A DNA stretch of 64,000 bases from Sarcomyxa edulis. Lineage: Eukaryota > Basidiomycota > Agaricomycetes > Agaricales > Mycenaceae. The notes under the pieces are model-generated. The model searched no databases, was not told the DNA's origin, and saw only the letters and a list, made by a program, of their open reading frames with translations. The stretch is taken from positions 806,001 through 870,000 of the forward strand of contig QUOL01000006.1 of NCBI GenBank assembly GCA_009761415.1, read 5' to 3'. Positions 32,402-45,000 of this stretch are shown one piece after another. Positions within the stretch are counted from its first letter, which is position 1; each line of letters begins with the position of its first letter. The position numbers and the translations under genes were made by a program.

Positions 32402-35400
32402 AAGTCGTGAACTATGGATAGTATCTTGATACCGACTGTTTTCTTCGATGTTTCCGGGATTATCCTTCTTTATCGTCACATTACTGGTCGCCTTCTCTTC
32501 TCCTTTTTCTTTCCTTTTGTTTCTAATCTTGTACCGAGTACTTGTTATTTACATTCCTTTTTCCTCACGTTTGTAATACGATACGATACGAAAACGATGT
32601 GTATCTTTTTGAATCTTTCTTGAGTCCTTTCTTCCCTCTGCTGTTTCGGGCCGAGTGCCCACTATCGGCGAGTCACGCCGTCAGTTACAGGTTTCCCTCC
32701 GTCCATCACCTTGTTTTCTAATTTTTTTGCAAATGCCTCTCGCAATCGAGAGAGCCGCCTTCCTAGTCGATATCGGCTATATCGAGTACTGGTGGTTGCA
32801 CTGCATGAAGTGTTGACATATTAATATGTCCTACTACTGGAAAACCGCCTTCGCGATGGCGATACCACTCGCCAATATAAACCCTATCGTGCTGTTCTCC
32901 AAGCACTGGTCTCCTGAACTCAAGGTGTCTTCCAACCAGTCTAACGCATACCACCTCGTGATTAGATCGAGAGAGTTGCGGGCGACGTGTTCGAGGATAC
33001 TGTGGCTGTTCACGATTCGGATGTGCTTTGGAGATAGGTGATTGATCTTTCCAATGTTATCCCTCATTTCTCTCTATCACTGGTGTACTAGTGTCTCTTC
33101 GGGTTGCGCAGATGGCTGGGGATCACATAAACTTATTCTTTGACGATGTCCAGACCGTGGACCGTGGACATATCTTCAACACTCATACACTGGAGAGACT
33201 TCCGTAGCCTGTCATGACTAGGCATGCATTTCTCATTCTCGCCAGACTGCGGATATAACCCCTATTCCCACCATTTGGATCTACAGAGCCCGAGCTGATG
33301 ACCGAAGACTTTCGGTCCATTAGTTGGTTCCGAAACCCAGCGAGAGTGTGGAAGGGTCGTATCCATGAGCTTCACAATACAATGAAATATCATGGCATGA
33401 TACGCACTCCTTCATGCGCGACTGTTTCTCTTCTTTCGTTTAGAACCTCACTGGGGCTGCGTAATCCCCCAGTTACAGGATCTGAAATCTACTGTCGCGT
33501 AGTCAGTGCATCTGTCGATACACCTCAAAATTTCATGGTGAAGTTAGAGATCGAGCGATACTACCGAGATCTGAAGTCCACGAACTTTGACTTCCCTGAT
33601 TTTATCAGTCTCCGAACTAGCAGAAACCGAGGAGCAGCTGCTTCATCACTATGTGCTTCGTGATCCTGTATTTGTGTGCAGCATTTTACTCTTTGGATAC
33701 GCTGGAAATCGGGGTACACACTCGTTCTCTGGTGGCGTGTCAATTGGGACAGAAAACACTATATAGTGTTCAACATCGTGCTGAATGTGGACGTGGAATC
33801 ATCGCCCGGCGCCGAGTTGTCCTGAATACTTTTGTTGCAGCTGTGCAGTGTTGTTTTACTATACCTCTCGTGCCAAACACTCTAATCTTCCTGATTCTTC
33901 CCTGAAGTTCCGTCTCTTCTCTTTCCGGAGCCGAAAGTCATGTCAAAAGCATTCGATCTGCAGATGGGTCGGACACCTCATCTTCTTGCTTCTCTCTGCC
34001 TTTGTCCTCGTGGCTTTCTAGACCTTCTGGCCCTATGATGGTGAACGTCGACGAATACCTGAGGATTGTTGAACTCGGCGCGTACGTTGGAATGCGTCCG
34101 CTTTGATAACTACGAAGAGCTGCTTTAGGTCGGAGGTGTCTTGAACTATCGTGCGTAGACATGTCTTGGGGGAATCAAATCCCTTCTCTTTTGATTAAGC
34201 TGATGAGTCTGTTGTACGAAAGGCTGCTTCAAATATGTCGGCTTTACACACCGCCATGTTCGGAATGTGGAACCTTTGTATGGAAGTCTCACAGTGAATA
34301 GCTCTCGTTGGCAATATTATGTTTGTCATTGTCAATTAACGTATGGAGGGTTAGTTTTTCTGCTTGATGTTCGAGTCGCTGCGTCGATTGTGCTTTGATT
34401 GATGATGCGCTCTCTAAGGCCTCGTGGATTTCGAGGTCGAGCTTTTGCATCGGTCCCTCTAGGACGAGGAAGGGCTGAAAGCAATCGCCTAGATGATTGG
34501 CGCCACGACTGTAGTATGTTACTCAAATCGCTCTTGAAGTATCTCATCTTTCAAGGCTTCCGTGTAGGTTGAATATCACAGTCACTGTGACGATTGATGT
34601 CGATCCTTCTATCAGTAACTATCCCTGTCATTCCAGCTTACAGCGATTTGGATCTGACTATCATACCGGGCCCCGTGCTCAGTCTCCTCCGTCTCTAGAC
34701 TGACGCGCAACTGCTGACTCGTGGGTACTAACTCTCTATCCCCCTCTCATGCTTATCGTCATCGTCGCCAGAATTTCGGGCTTTCGAAACGCCTTCATGT
34801 CGGAGGTCCCAAGGACCTCCGGAGAGAACTCGAATACAGAACGTGTACTCATCCCGTATGTCTAAGTCGATTGCGATTCGTCCCCCTTCATGAGACACTT
34901 TCCATTCCTTTGGCTTCTCCCGTACTTCTTCCTAAAGACAGACCAACAGTGTTTCTCAGGACCTATCTCCCAGTCATATCAGAAATATTAACGGCGGCAT
35001 CTTTCCTAGATTACACAGTCCGTCTCTTTTCTGGACCTTGGAACGCCCCTTCAACGGGCCTCCCGTACCTACTCTCTGGCTACAACATTCTGATTGGGCA
35101 ATTCGATGTACTTCGATCCGCGGGGAAGTGGTACAAAAGACAGCCCGCACCCGGATCAATCGATTTCGCTGGAAACACACGCTCGACGGGATGAGCATGA
35201 GGAGAGTTCGCACCGTCAGAAATTGTCCATCGAGCTTCCTTTGACGAACAGTCTAATCACTACCTATGTAGATGCCGTTTGCTATCTTTCAAGTGGTCGT
35301 GCTATTATATCGATGATATCTATATTGCTCTGTAACAGTATTATCTGATGCGAGTTTCGAGTCTGAGACCGCTGATGACAGTGATTGAGATCTTCCCGGC

Positions 35401-35833
35401 AAGTCTTCGTGTCAAGTTCTTGTGAGTTCCTATCGATCTTGTCGGTTACCCGAGATACCCCACGGGGTGTGGAGAAATTTCCAATTGGTTCCCCATACGG
35501 ACAGCCACTTGCTCAGTCACCCCAACACTCTCTGTCTCGGAAACAACCTTGTTCTTCAAGTTCTTGTCTGAGCATAAAACATCCTTCGTTCGACCATCAA
35601 ACTTGCCAGAGAACCCCCATCTCCAGTTCTACACTCGTAGCTACCAGCAAAAGGTAATCACGATTCGGACTTTTTGGTGTGAAGTATAATCGATAAAAGG
35701 CCAACCAGTAGCGATTTGAGGATCACAAATGGCGAGTCGACATCTTTTCTGTCTTCTAAGTCCAGTCGCTTATAACGTTGTCTTTCATGGAAAACCCCTT
35801 ACCATCGGCCATATATGATACTCCTAATCGCAG
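32402..35833. other. Gene-poor stretch, no supported gene
   Basis: About 3.4 kb with only short, unconnected frames on both strands (for example plus 33298-33663, minus 33938-34162, plus 34721-35194 lacking an ATG). Two perfect 16 bp palindromes occur: GACATATTAATATGTC at 32815-32830 and AACACTATATAGTGTT at 33755-33770. No transposon ends or known domains were recognised. It may contain decayed genes, a non-coding transcript, or the 5' exons of the next gene. Confidence 0.35.
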
Positions 35834-36708
35834 TCGCCCCAGGTCCAGACTCGTCCAAACGACTCGCTCTCGACATACCACGACCATGATCTTGCCAACT
35901 TAAATAAGAATCATCAGCACAAGGAAGCTTTACGACTAGCGTTGGGTAGCATTTTTGCACCGGTGAGTTGTCCCAGAGAGTATTCCAATACTCATCCTAA
36001 CGCATGGGGAACAGAAAAGGACATCAACTCCTTCGACGGCGTCTTACCCTCATTCTCGATCTTCCTCAGGGACGGCTAGTCCAGCTTACCCGTTCTCATT
36101 CCCTTCAGCAGCATCAACACCTCCTCCCCCGCCTCCTCCTCCTCACAGCACACCTGCCAGCAGAATGCCAGACTCTGCCTTGCATCCTCACCACCTTCAT
36201 CCACTCAGCCCTCCTCACCCGCTTCCTCATTCTCACTCCCATTCTCACCCCTATGCGCATACCCCTTCTCGGTTAGCAATGGTGAGTCGCTATCCCCGTT
36301 CTCGGACTTGGAAAACAAGTGATTAATTTTCTCATATTATAGGAGTCAAACCCACCACAAGACTACATGTCCTCGAATCACAAAGCAGGATCAGGCTCAG
36401 GATCCCCGAATTCGAACGCGTCTTCCCCCACGGGTTCTTCAGCATTCGCAGATGCAGCGAATAATCGTGGACCCCTTCCACATCACGAGTCGACTGCTAG
36501 TCCGTCGAATGGTTCTGCTCCTGCCATACTTGCTCCGGTACCAGTGTCAGGTGTCGCACCCGCTGACGCTTGTGGTACTGGCAGTCCGGGATCCCCTGGA
36601 ACAGACAATGGTGGTGGCTCGGGGACAGGAACGCCGAGAGCGAGGTTCCTGGAGACGTTGCAGTCGAAGAGCGCGTGGGATGCACTTATCCATGGATCGT
36701 TTTCGTGA
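35834..36708 (+). CDS. His/Pro/Ser-rich disordered protein (5' end unresolved)
   Basis: Three exons are visible: 35834-35957, ~36010-36281 and ~36343-36708. The first begins after a CTAAT branch site and CAG acceptor, so at least one more 5' exon with the start codon lies upstream. The only conserved-looking helical segment is NLNKNHQHKEALRLALGSIF near the start. The rest is low complexity: a Pro run, a His-rich run (HPHHLHPLSPPHPLPHSHSH), then Ser/Gly/Asn-rich stretches. It ends TPRARFLETLQSKSAWDALI then HGSFS, which again looks structured. The short ordered ends around a disordered middle suggest a scaffold or regulatory protein. Function is unknown. Confidence 0.6.
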
Positions 36709-37032
36709 ATGCAGTATTAGAAGAAGAAGGTGGTCCTGAGAGACAGGCAGTTTTGTAGACGTTAGTATCTATGTATTTCGTGATTGTATCTCCGAGGCTG
36801 GTAGCATTTTACTTGCGCACCTCTTTCATTCCGTTTGTTGTTCGTACTATTTTCCCCATATCTCACCTGGATTGTTAGCGAGTCATCGAGAGAAATGCTT
36901 GAATTTGAACTGGAAGAGGATGTGGCTCTTGGAGGGTCGTAATGACTCGCTCACGACTGGCCGGCATCTCCCGTCGCTTGGTGCTCCCAAAATATCTCCT
37001 TTTTTCCACCCTGCATCTGCACAACGTCGAAA

Positions 37033-39163
37033 ATGGAGGCCTTTGAGACTTATCAGACACCGTTATCTAGGTCAGTATGATCTACTCGATGTTTCATATG
37101 GATTGACTATATAGAGCGTATGAATTTAGTCGCTATGCAAGCAAGGAAATGGCACATCTCTTCTCTCCTGCAGTGCGTATTCGGCAAATGCTGTTTCTGC
37201 TTCTGGATCATATCACCGAGCACCTTGTCATAAGAACTGATCCGTTACTTTTTTCCATTAGCACCGGTTCTATACCTGGCGCACCTTATGGCTAAACCTA
37301 GCCGTAGCAGAGAAACAACTAGGGCTACCTATCCCTGATGAAGCGATTGAGCAGATGAAAGTCAATTTGGTGGGCTGCCCTCTTTTGTTGACCCTGAGGT
37401 ATTGATGCGAATGTGGATCTTCAAAAAACACTGGAATGTGGTATGTATAGCATCTTACGCCCGAACAGTTCGAGTTGGCGGCACAGGAGGAAAAGAAGAG
37501 ACGTCATGATGTTATGGCCCATGTGCATACCTTTGGGCAGGTCGCACCAGCCGCTGCGGGGATCATCCAGTATGTTCTTCATTTCCAGTAATATCTCCGA
37601 GTCTTATTGACGATATCAACGCAGCTTAGGAGCGACTTCGTGTTATGTTACAGAGTGCGTTGTCCAAACTCACATCCTCGTTGATCGTTCATACTCAAAC
37701 TGATTATGATTGCCTCTCTAGTAATGCAGATCTCATCTTCCTACACACCGGGCTCGGATACCTCATTCGTTCTCTCGGTGTCCTCATCAGTCGTCTCTCA
37801 GCATTCGCAGCCCAATACCGTGATCTCCCTACTTTAGGATTCACGCATTTCCAGCCGGCTCAGTTGACTACCGTGGGCAAGAGAGCCACTTTGTGGATCC
37901 AGGTGTGTATTTATAGTGCATTGCATTGCATAGAGGTTGAGTAATTACAATCGAATTTAGGAATTACTCTGGGACCTGAGGAACCTCAAACGTGCACGAG
38001 ACGATCTCGGGTTTAGAGGTGTCAAGGGCACGACAGGGACACAGGCGAGTTTCCTGGCTCTTTTCGATGGGGACCATGACAAGGTAAAGTAATTTCAAAA
38101 ACACAAAGACACTGTTCGCCTTTGCTAACACTAACGCGTCCTGCAGGTCGAATCCCTCGACAAACTGGTGACCACGCTATCTGGGTTCACGTACGCGTAC
38201 CCTGTGACATCGCAAACCTATTCGAGGAAAATCGACGTGGACGTCCTGGCTCCCCTTGCCTCGCTAGGCGCCACTGCTCATAAAATCGCCACTGATATCA
38301 GGCTTTTGGCGAACCTTAAGGTTAGGGTCTCTGTTCAGTCTTTTGATGTTACATTCGCTCATTATTTGAGGTTGTGGGTTGGGTTAGGAAATAGAAGAAC
38401 CCTTCGAATCGACACAGATCGGGTCTTCCGCTATGGCGTACAAAAGAAACCCAATGCGCTCCGAGCGTGTGTGTAGTCTTGCGAGGCATTTGATGGTGTT
38501 GCATCAGAACACGTTGATGACTGCTAGTGTTCAGTGGTTCGAAAGGACGTTGGACGATAGGTAATGCAGTTTTTCTTTGTGGCGTTGATTTGCTGACTGT
38601 GTGGAATTGTTATAGTGCGAACCGACGAATTACGCTCCCAGAAGCTTTCTTGACAGCCGACATCGTCTTGTCGACGTTGCAGAATATCTCGGAAGGATTG
38701 GTTGTGTATCCTATGGTCATCGCTCGGCGGATCGCCCAGGAGTTGCCATTTATGGCTACGGAAAATATCATCATGGCATTGGTGAAGAACGGTGGGGACA
38801 GGCAGGAGGCGCATGAGAAGATTCGGGTGCGTGCTTTTTCTTCCCTCTCTCTCTTCATATGCGGTCATCCACTTTAAAACACGGCATTGACGGAATCGCG
38901 TGTATCAGGTCTTATCACATCAAGCTGCACACCAGGTCAAGCACTTGGGATTAGAGAACGACTTGATCGATCGGATTCGCAACGACGCGTATTTCGATCC
39001 TATTAAGGCGAACCTGGATACACTGTTGGAGCCTAGTAGCTTCGTGGGTCGTGCGCCTGAGCAGGTGGATTCGTTCTTGAAAGACTGGGTGGAACCTGCA
39101 CTTGCGGATAAGGAGATACAAGAAGCAATAGGGAAGAGCGTGAAAGTCGAGCTGAGCGTCTAG
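37033..39163 (+). CDS. ADE13: Adenylosuccinate lyase
   Basis: Multi-exon gene for the homotetrameric purine-biosynthesis enzyme that splits SAICAR and adenylosuccinate, releasing fumarate. The ATG at 37033 gives [20 protein letters not shown], the family start, continuing [20 protein letters not shown]. Catalytic and substrate segments are [20 protein letters not shown] then [15 protein letters not shown], and [18 protein letters not shown] with the general-acid His. The fumarase-superfamily loop reads [16 protein letters not shown]. The protein ends [20 protein letters not shown] then the C-terminal helix and VELSV. All family motifs are present, so it appears functional. It is a cytosolic housekeeping enzyme. 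Confidence 0.95.
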
Positions 39164-39537
39164 ATAGAAGGGGGAAATAGAATGTAAAGTGGTAGATTGC
39201 TACTAAGAATGATATTGTAACTTCATAAAGCTTTGAAGGAAGAGTTGTTTCTTCATTATCGCCGCCACATTGCACAGCAGAATCCAGATGCATTTTGGTT
39301 GAAACGTGGGAAACTCATTATTTGGCAACACTTTTGGGACCAAATAAGCCTGAAAAGGGCATTGTCACGCCGTCACTGTCACCGTGCATCCAAGGTACGA
39401 ACCGGAACCATCGGCATCGATTTCGAATTTTGTTCAAATTCGTAAGTTCTCTGTCATTAACCGCTCGATATATCTCCCACAAGAATCCACATTATCTATA
39501 TTACTCTTCTTTTTCTGTCGGTCAACTATATCTTTCA

Positions 39538-41388
39538 ATGTCTCCCGGCCCAGCCATGAAACACCAAGAAACCCGCCGAGCGGCCGCTTCTCTCGTCAAG
39601 CCTTATACTAGACCTTCAACCCGACCTGAATACTCTAGCAGCATCTCTGGAGAAATCGCTCGGACCAAACTCACTCCCACTGTAGTGAAGGATAATCCAG
39701 GGTTTCCGACACACGAACAATATAAGCAAGCCGAATCACTCTACCTCAACTCTCTCAGTCCACGCCGACAAGATAAAGCACTAATCAATCAAGCCACCTT
39801 TGATAGGATATGGGACGTTTTGAATCAACCCGATACTCCCAAGGAATCTGCTCAATTCAGATTCTGGGCACGTAGAATGTTCAACCTAAGCCAGCCAGGG
39901 GCGTCTGCATCGGGCGGCATAGTTCTATTGCATAACAATCTCCCTGTAGCCATTCAGGAACAGCTCTATGATCTACTCTGCTACTGCCACGGAAGCGTTG
40001 GTCACGGCGGGCGCGATAAGACCTGTCTCGCGGTGCGGAAACATTATTGTTGGGTCCCGAAGGAGCTTGTGACGCAATTCATAAAGGCGTGCCCAACGTG
40101 TATACTCAAAAAGGCTGGACAGCCCAATCTAATATCAGCACAACAGGATAACTCGTACACAACTTTCGTTGCTCAGGAACCGAGGGTGATGGAATCCGCT
40201 TCGATGGCAGGACTTCGTGACTTGCTCGTAGACCTTTCCGCACAGGATGAAGCTGATGGTCTCGTCGAAAGCATTCCGTCGATCACTAGCTGGCCGGCGA
40301 CAGGAGGACCTACAGATCCCAACATCGCTTCCGCCCCAGGATCCTATATTCCTGGTAGCTTTGCCTCCGCTACGGGTGGTCCTCCTCTGCTATCCTCATC
40401 TTGCCCTTCCGGTTCTGGGTCAGGTCAGTCTTCCAACGGTGTACGAAGCCATCAGATGTCCCGCGAAGTCTCTCTTTTCCAAGGCCTCCCGAATGGATGG
40501 CAGTACCACAGTGCTTATCCCGAAGCAAGGAATGCCTTTCTTACTAGCGTTGATCAATCTCGACGCGACGAAAGCATGGGTGAGGTCAACCAAACTCCCA
40601 TGTTCGAAACCCCGCGCGAAAATCCATCCATCGAGGCTCTACGAGCGGGAGTAAGAACAGGACTACCGAGAGTACCCAGTATCGCAGGGTTTATAGGGTT
40701 CGGAGACAATTTCCGCAACTACTTGCAGATGGATCTCGTGGACGCAGGAGGTGGATTTTCCTCGAACGTCAACCTCACCGTGGCACTAGGTCAACGGAGT
40801 GCCGGTGACGCGCAAAACCCTTCTAGCACTTCAGAATCTCGGGGAGGAGTGTTGCAGCCCCTCCAGACTCAACCACAAAACTACATACCACAGATCGATC
40901 CGGCTCTCCTCGCCGAGGGACCTTCTCCCTCCTCTTCCGCTCACAAAGGCAAAACGGTCCCCAATAACACCCCTGCCTCTGCTTCCTCCGTGCATAGCAA
41001 AGCTTCTGACACTACGGCTCCTACTCCAACTAGGGCGTCTCAGACTAGTAGCACTGGCGCTGTTACTCGTTCACGAATGGCTCCGCCTCCTCCGTTGGAC
41101 CTCAGTTCGGTGTCTACGAGTTTCAAGCTCACCGCGTCTCATAAGAAACTTTTGGACTTCAGGACCGACAGAGACCGTGACGGCCAGATGAGCCCTCTCA
41201 CTCCAGCTTCTCTCTCACCTTGGGTTCTTGGTGCTGGCACCGGCCCCTCGAGCGGCTCGTCTTATTCGCAGGATTCGCCATTTGGATTTCCCTCTACCCC
41301 TTCTGATGAAGGTGCTATCGGTCGGGATCCACTTGGTCAAGAGCTAGCTGATGGTACGATGGCGTTGCAATTGGAAACTGCTGCTTAG
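39538..41388 (+). CDS. Protein with integrase-type HHCC zinc finger, no catalytic core
   Basis: Intronless frame of 616 residues from the ATG at 39538 (the frame is open upstream to 39295 without an earlier ATG). Residues ~145-192 hold a retroviral/LTR-integrase H2C2 zinc-binding domain: YCHGSVGHGGRDKTCLAVRK then HYCWVPKELVTQFIKACPTC, spacing H-x4-H-x28-C-x2-C. The preceding ~100 residues look folded (ALINQATFDRIWDVL, AQFRFWARRMFNL). No DDE integrase core, reverse transcriptase, gag or LTR follows. The remaining ~420 residues are Ser/Pro/Gly-rich and disordered. I recall similar single-finger genes in other fungi, so this is probably a domesticated host gene. Its function (DNA or protein binding) is unknown. 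Confidence 0.75.
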   Translation: MSPGPAMKHQETRRAAASLVKPYTRPSTRPEYSSSISGEIARTKLTPTVVKDNPGFPTHEQYKQAESLYLNSLSPRRQDKALINQATFDRIWDVLNQPDTPKESAQFRFWARRMFNLSQPGASASGGIVLLHNNLPVAIQEQLYDLLCYCHGSVGHGGRDKTCLAVRKHYCWVPKELVTQFIKACPTCILKKAGQPNLISAQQDNSYTTFVAQEPRVMESASMAGLRDLLVDLSAQDEADGLVESIPSITSWPATGGPTDPNIASAPGSYIPGSFASATGGPPLLSSSCPSGSGSGQSSNGVRSHQMSREVSLFQGLPNGWQYHSAYPEARNAFLTSVDQSRRDESMGEVNQTPMFETPRENPSIEALRAGVRTGLPRVPSIAGFIGFGDNFRNYLQMDLVDAGGGFSSNVNLTVALGQRSAGDAQNPSSTSESRGGVLQPLQTQPQNYIPQIDPALLAEGPSPSSSAHKGKTVPNNTPASASSVHSKASDTTAPTPTRASQTSSTGAVTRSRMAPPPPLDLSSVSTSFKLTASHKKLLDFRTDRDRDGQMSPLTPASLSPWVLGAGTGPSSGSSYSQDSPFGFPSTPSDEGAIGRDPLGQELADGTMALQLETAA

Positions 41389-42042
41389 ATCTTGGGTTTT
41401 ATGGATGGGGGATCAAAGGGAAAAACATGTATCATCAAATTATCTTCAATTATATCTATTACACAGCACACGCTAGTCATTTATATCGTATACCCCGCAT
41501 GCACCTATCGATATTATCATATCGTCCTGTCTCTACCAGAAAAACCTCTAACTTCACCTGAACATAAGTGTCCACTGTCGACGTCGAAGACACATTCAAG
41601 GAATTGGGGACAAGGACTGATATTGAATAAGAATGAATAGATGTGACATGAGGTAGACATTGGAGAGTGAACTGCGAAACAGACGGAGAGTAATAAGGAA
41701 TTGTGAACAAAGAACAAGGGGACAAACGGACAAATCGCATGGGTGTTAAAGATATATAACAAGTCGTATATTGGGGGAACCATGTAGGTATCGGGGTAAT
41801 TTTTGGTAGGTATAAAGGAACCGTTGAAGATGGAAACAAGACGAAATCAGAAAAGGAAAAATTGAAGAGCAGAGCTCGAGGTATTATTAGGGTATGGCTT
41901 TAAGTAGAAAGGGAAGGGAAAAAATGTCTTGTAGTGTGCGGGTAGAGAGAACGAGACGGAAGAGAAGCTCGAGCACAATTTGGAAGAAGACTAGGACGGA
42001 GCGGAGGAGTCGGAGATTCCGGTGTACATACGTAGCTGATAA
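41389..42042. other. Convergent intergenic region
   Basis: About 650 bp between two convergent genes, AT-rich in part. It presumably holds both 3' untranslated regions. No gene is supported. Confidence 0.4.
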
Positions 42043-45000
42043 TTAGAAATCTATCGCTGCAAATCGGCACGCCTAAGAGAAGCCCATTAGTTTCACAACG
42101 ATCGAGTGAATAGACCAAAACAGAGCACGCACCCTCTAAGTGTATCATACAAGAACTTGTAACTCCGAAGATTGCCTTTCAATCTCCTGATGTCGAGACT
42201 GAAGGTATCGTTCAAACGATCCAACCTCGTCAGTTCGACGGAGAACCTGACTTCGTCCCCAGCATCGGTAGCCGGATCGCCGTAGACGGCCATTGTGGAG
42301 GGTTCCACAACGAAAGTATTGTTGGGAGTGTCGTCGTCGAATGATAAGGAGGGCTGGGAGGCAGAAGCAATACCCGAGACCTGGGATGACTGGCGACGCA
42401 TTAGTAATCCTCGAAGCATGCCTCCAGCTTTCGTGTCGTGGAAAGACGGCTGTGACGGCACAGGCAAGCCTCGTCGATCCACCTATGATCAATTGTATCA
42501 GCCAACAAAAAAAATGGAACTTGATATAAAAACGCACTCCATTGGAAGCAGCGCTCCCCGACATATTGAACGCCGCCAAACTTCCACTCGCACCAGGAGC
42601 AGGGCCCAAACTACCCAACCCAACTCCACTCGCCTTTCTTCTCTTCGCACGAATGCATCTATACTTGTAGTCACTCTCGACTTGAATCTCAACGCCCATA
42701 CCCTCCAAGACATCCCTGACATGTTTCATAACCTCAGGAGGCGGTCTTGTAGTAATGGTAGTCTGATCAACAGCACCATGATGGATACGGAGAGCCCCTC
42801 CGACGCTGTGAGCACCAGCCGTAGATGTCGGTCCAGAACCTGAGTCACCACCGACGGTAACAGAGTTCCTGATACGGTCGATGATGCTGGGGGGCGAGAA
42901 CGAAGTGTCTGTAGCGGACGACGCGGATCGTTTGGGATGACTCGTAGCATGGACAACCACAGATGGCGATCGGTGCGTGGCAGAGGTGGGGGTAGTGACG
43001 AACACCTGGACAGGCGACGAAGGGGAATACGCTGTACTTTGGTTGACAGTGCCCGACGAGGCGCTGGGCTTGGATCTGTACTGAGCTTGTGTAGGTGTGA
43101 CACCCCTGTCCCTCTCTTTCTCTTTCTCCCTCTCCGAGTCTTGCTCCTCTCCGCCCGAACTCGGCTCCAATCCAACAGACTCCCTCCCTCCCTTGTTCTT
43201 GGTTCTGAACCACGCCATGACCTTTCTGGCTTTACTGGTCGACGCCTGCATCCCACCAGCAATATCCGTCCTCGACACATTCCCAAACGTCGGCGTAGCC
43301 CTCTCCTTGGTCCTCCCTTCTCCCTCTGCACCACGCACAGGAGGAGTAGTCGGGGAAAGGTACGCACTCGGAGGAGCCTTTCTCTCCTTCTCCTTCTCCG
43401 CATCAAATCCAGACGCAGACACAGCAGCGGTAGGCGTGGTAGCAGACGCCAATCTACCCTTGTTAGTGCGGTTCTTGATTGACCGACTGATAGGCTCGAC
43501 CATGACAGTCAGCGTGTTCCTCCTACTCTTCTTCCCTGGAGTCACCACTGCATCCTTCTCGCCGCCGCTAGGTGATAATAATGAAGCGGATGCAGAGGAA
43601 GGACCAACTTGCAATGTCGAGGGCCTGTCCCTCTCCTTCTCTCTTTCCTTTTCCTTGTCTCTCACGCTGGGACTACCAGACGACGCAGAGTCAGTGAGCA
43701 GCGCAGCCGACGCAGAGCTGTCAGAAGGCATCCGGGAGGTAGTCCCGTTGGCATTGACATTAGCATTGACCTCGTTCGCATTGGCAGATCCGTTGGTGGC
43801 ACCAAAGATTTTACCGAGACCCATCTTATCAATCGACGACATGCCTTTACGATGCCTGCTGCTGCCTTTAGATGAACCGGTATCCTTATCCTTGGAAGTA
43901 TCAGCTGCATCTGCTGAAGCGACAGGTGTAGCAGGCGGACTGGCAGATTTGATGACGATGGGAGGAGCCGATTTCTGTGGAGAGCTCGAAGACGATACGC
44001 TGTTACTGCGTTGAGCGATCGTACTGGGAGGTGTTTTCGTAGTAGATGAAGAGGGTGCGGCAGGGAGAGGTTTCGAGCTCCCACTGCTCTGAGAAGGTCT
44101 CCTCTTCTCCGTAGAGATTGGAGAAGCCGTCGTCGCATTGACACTGGCAGCTTGAGAATTCGATCTTTCCCGGGTACGAGGAGGGGAGGATACTGGGACG
44201 GGCGTTTCTCTGTCCCGAGTCCTCGAATCCGCTCGTTCGCGGCCAGATCGTCGTTCCCGGTCTTCGCTCTCTCTCCTCCCACTCCCACCGGCGCTTCCGC
44301 TCCTTGTATGGCTGGGAGAAGGCTCATCGTACTCGACTTGGATAGTATGTCTGAACCTATCTGCACTGGCAGCAGTACTCTTCTTACCGCCCGAGCTCGG
44401 AGGAGGACCGGCAGGGGAACGCGTTTTCGTGGAGGCAGATACAGATACAGGTGCAAATGGATCATCATCATCCATAGCAGCCAGAACGGGCTGTTGCAAA
44501 GGAGACGCTCTGGAGGTTGATGTCTCGTATAGATATTCCGGTTGGGCAGACCGACTTTTTTGGCTCATGATGGGCGGTTGGTTGTATGAAGTGGGCGCTA
44601 GCAGAGCGGTGGGTGAGGCTGCTGCTGCTGCCGCCTTCATCTGTCGTTGATACGCTATCCTCTTTAGTTGATGTTGTTCCATAGCCGCCTTCTCGAGTTC
44701 ATCGACGGTCTTACCAAACGCTGAGGACACACCGCTGATGCTTGGATGCGCATAGGCACTCAACCATGGGTGCCTCATGACGCCCTCTAGATCGGATCGA
44801 CGCGCCGGATCAGGGACTAGCATCATCGAGAGTAAATCCCGAGCCTCGTCCGAGATGTACTCGGGAAAAGATAGTGGAGTGTTGACAATGTATTTGTACA
44901 ACAGATTGATGTTATCACCGTCTGGATTGGCTGGATCATCGTCAAATGGAAGGTATCCAGCGAGCATGGCGTAGAGAATGACACCACAACTCCAGATATC

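Noticed and set aside
39295..39537. Longer N-terminus for the integrase-finger protein
   Set aside because: The frame is open but has no ATG upstream of 39538, and the translated stretch looks like untranslated sequence.
43097..44014. 305-codon plus-strand open frame antisense to the KIN4-type kinase
   Set aside because: It mirrors the Ser/Arg/Glu low-complexity region of the kinase. The kinase frame has clear motifs and the antisense has none.
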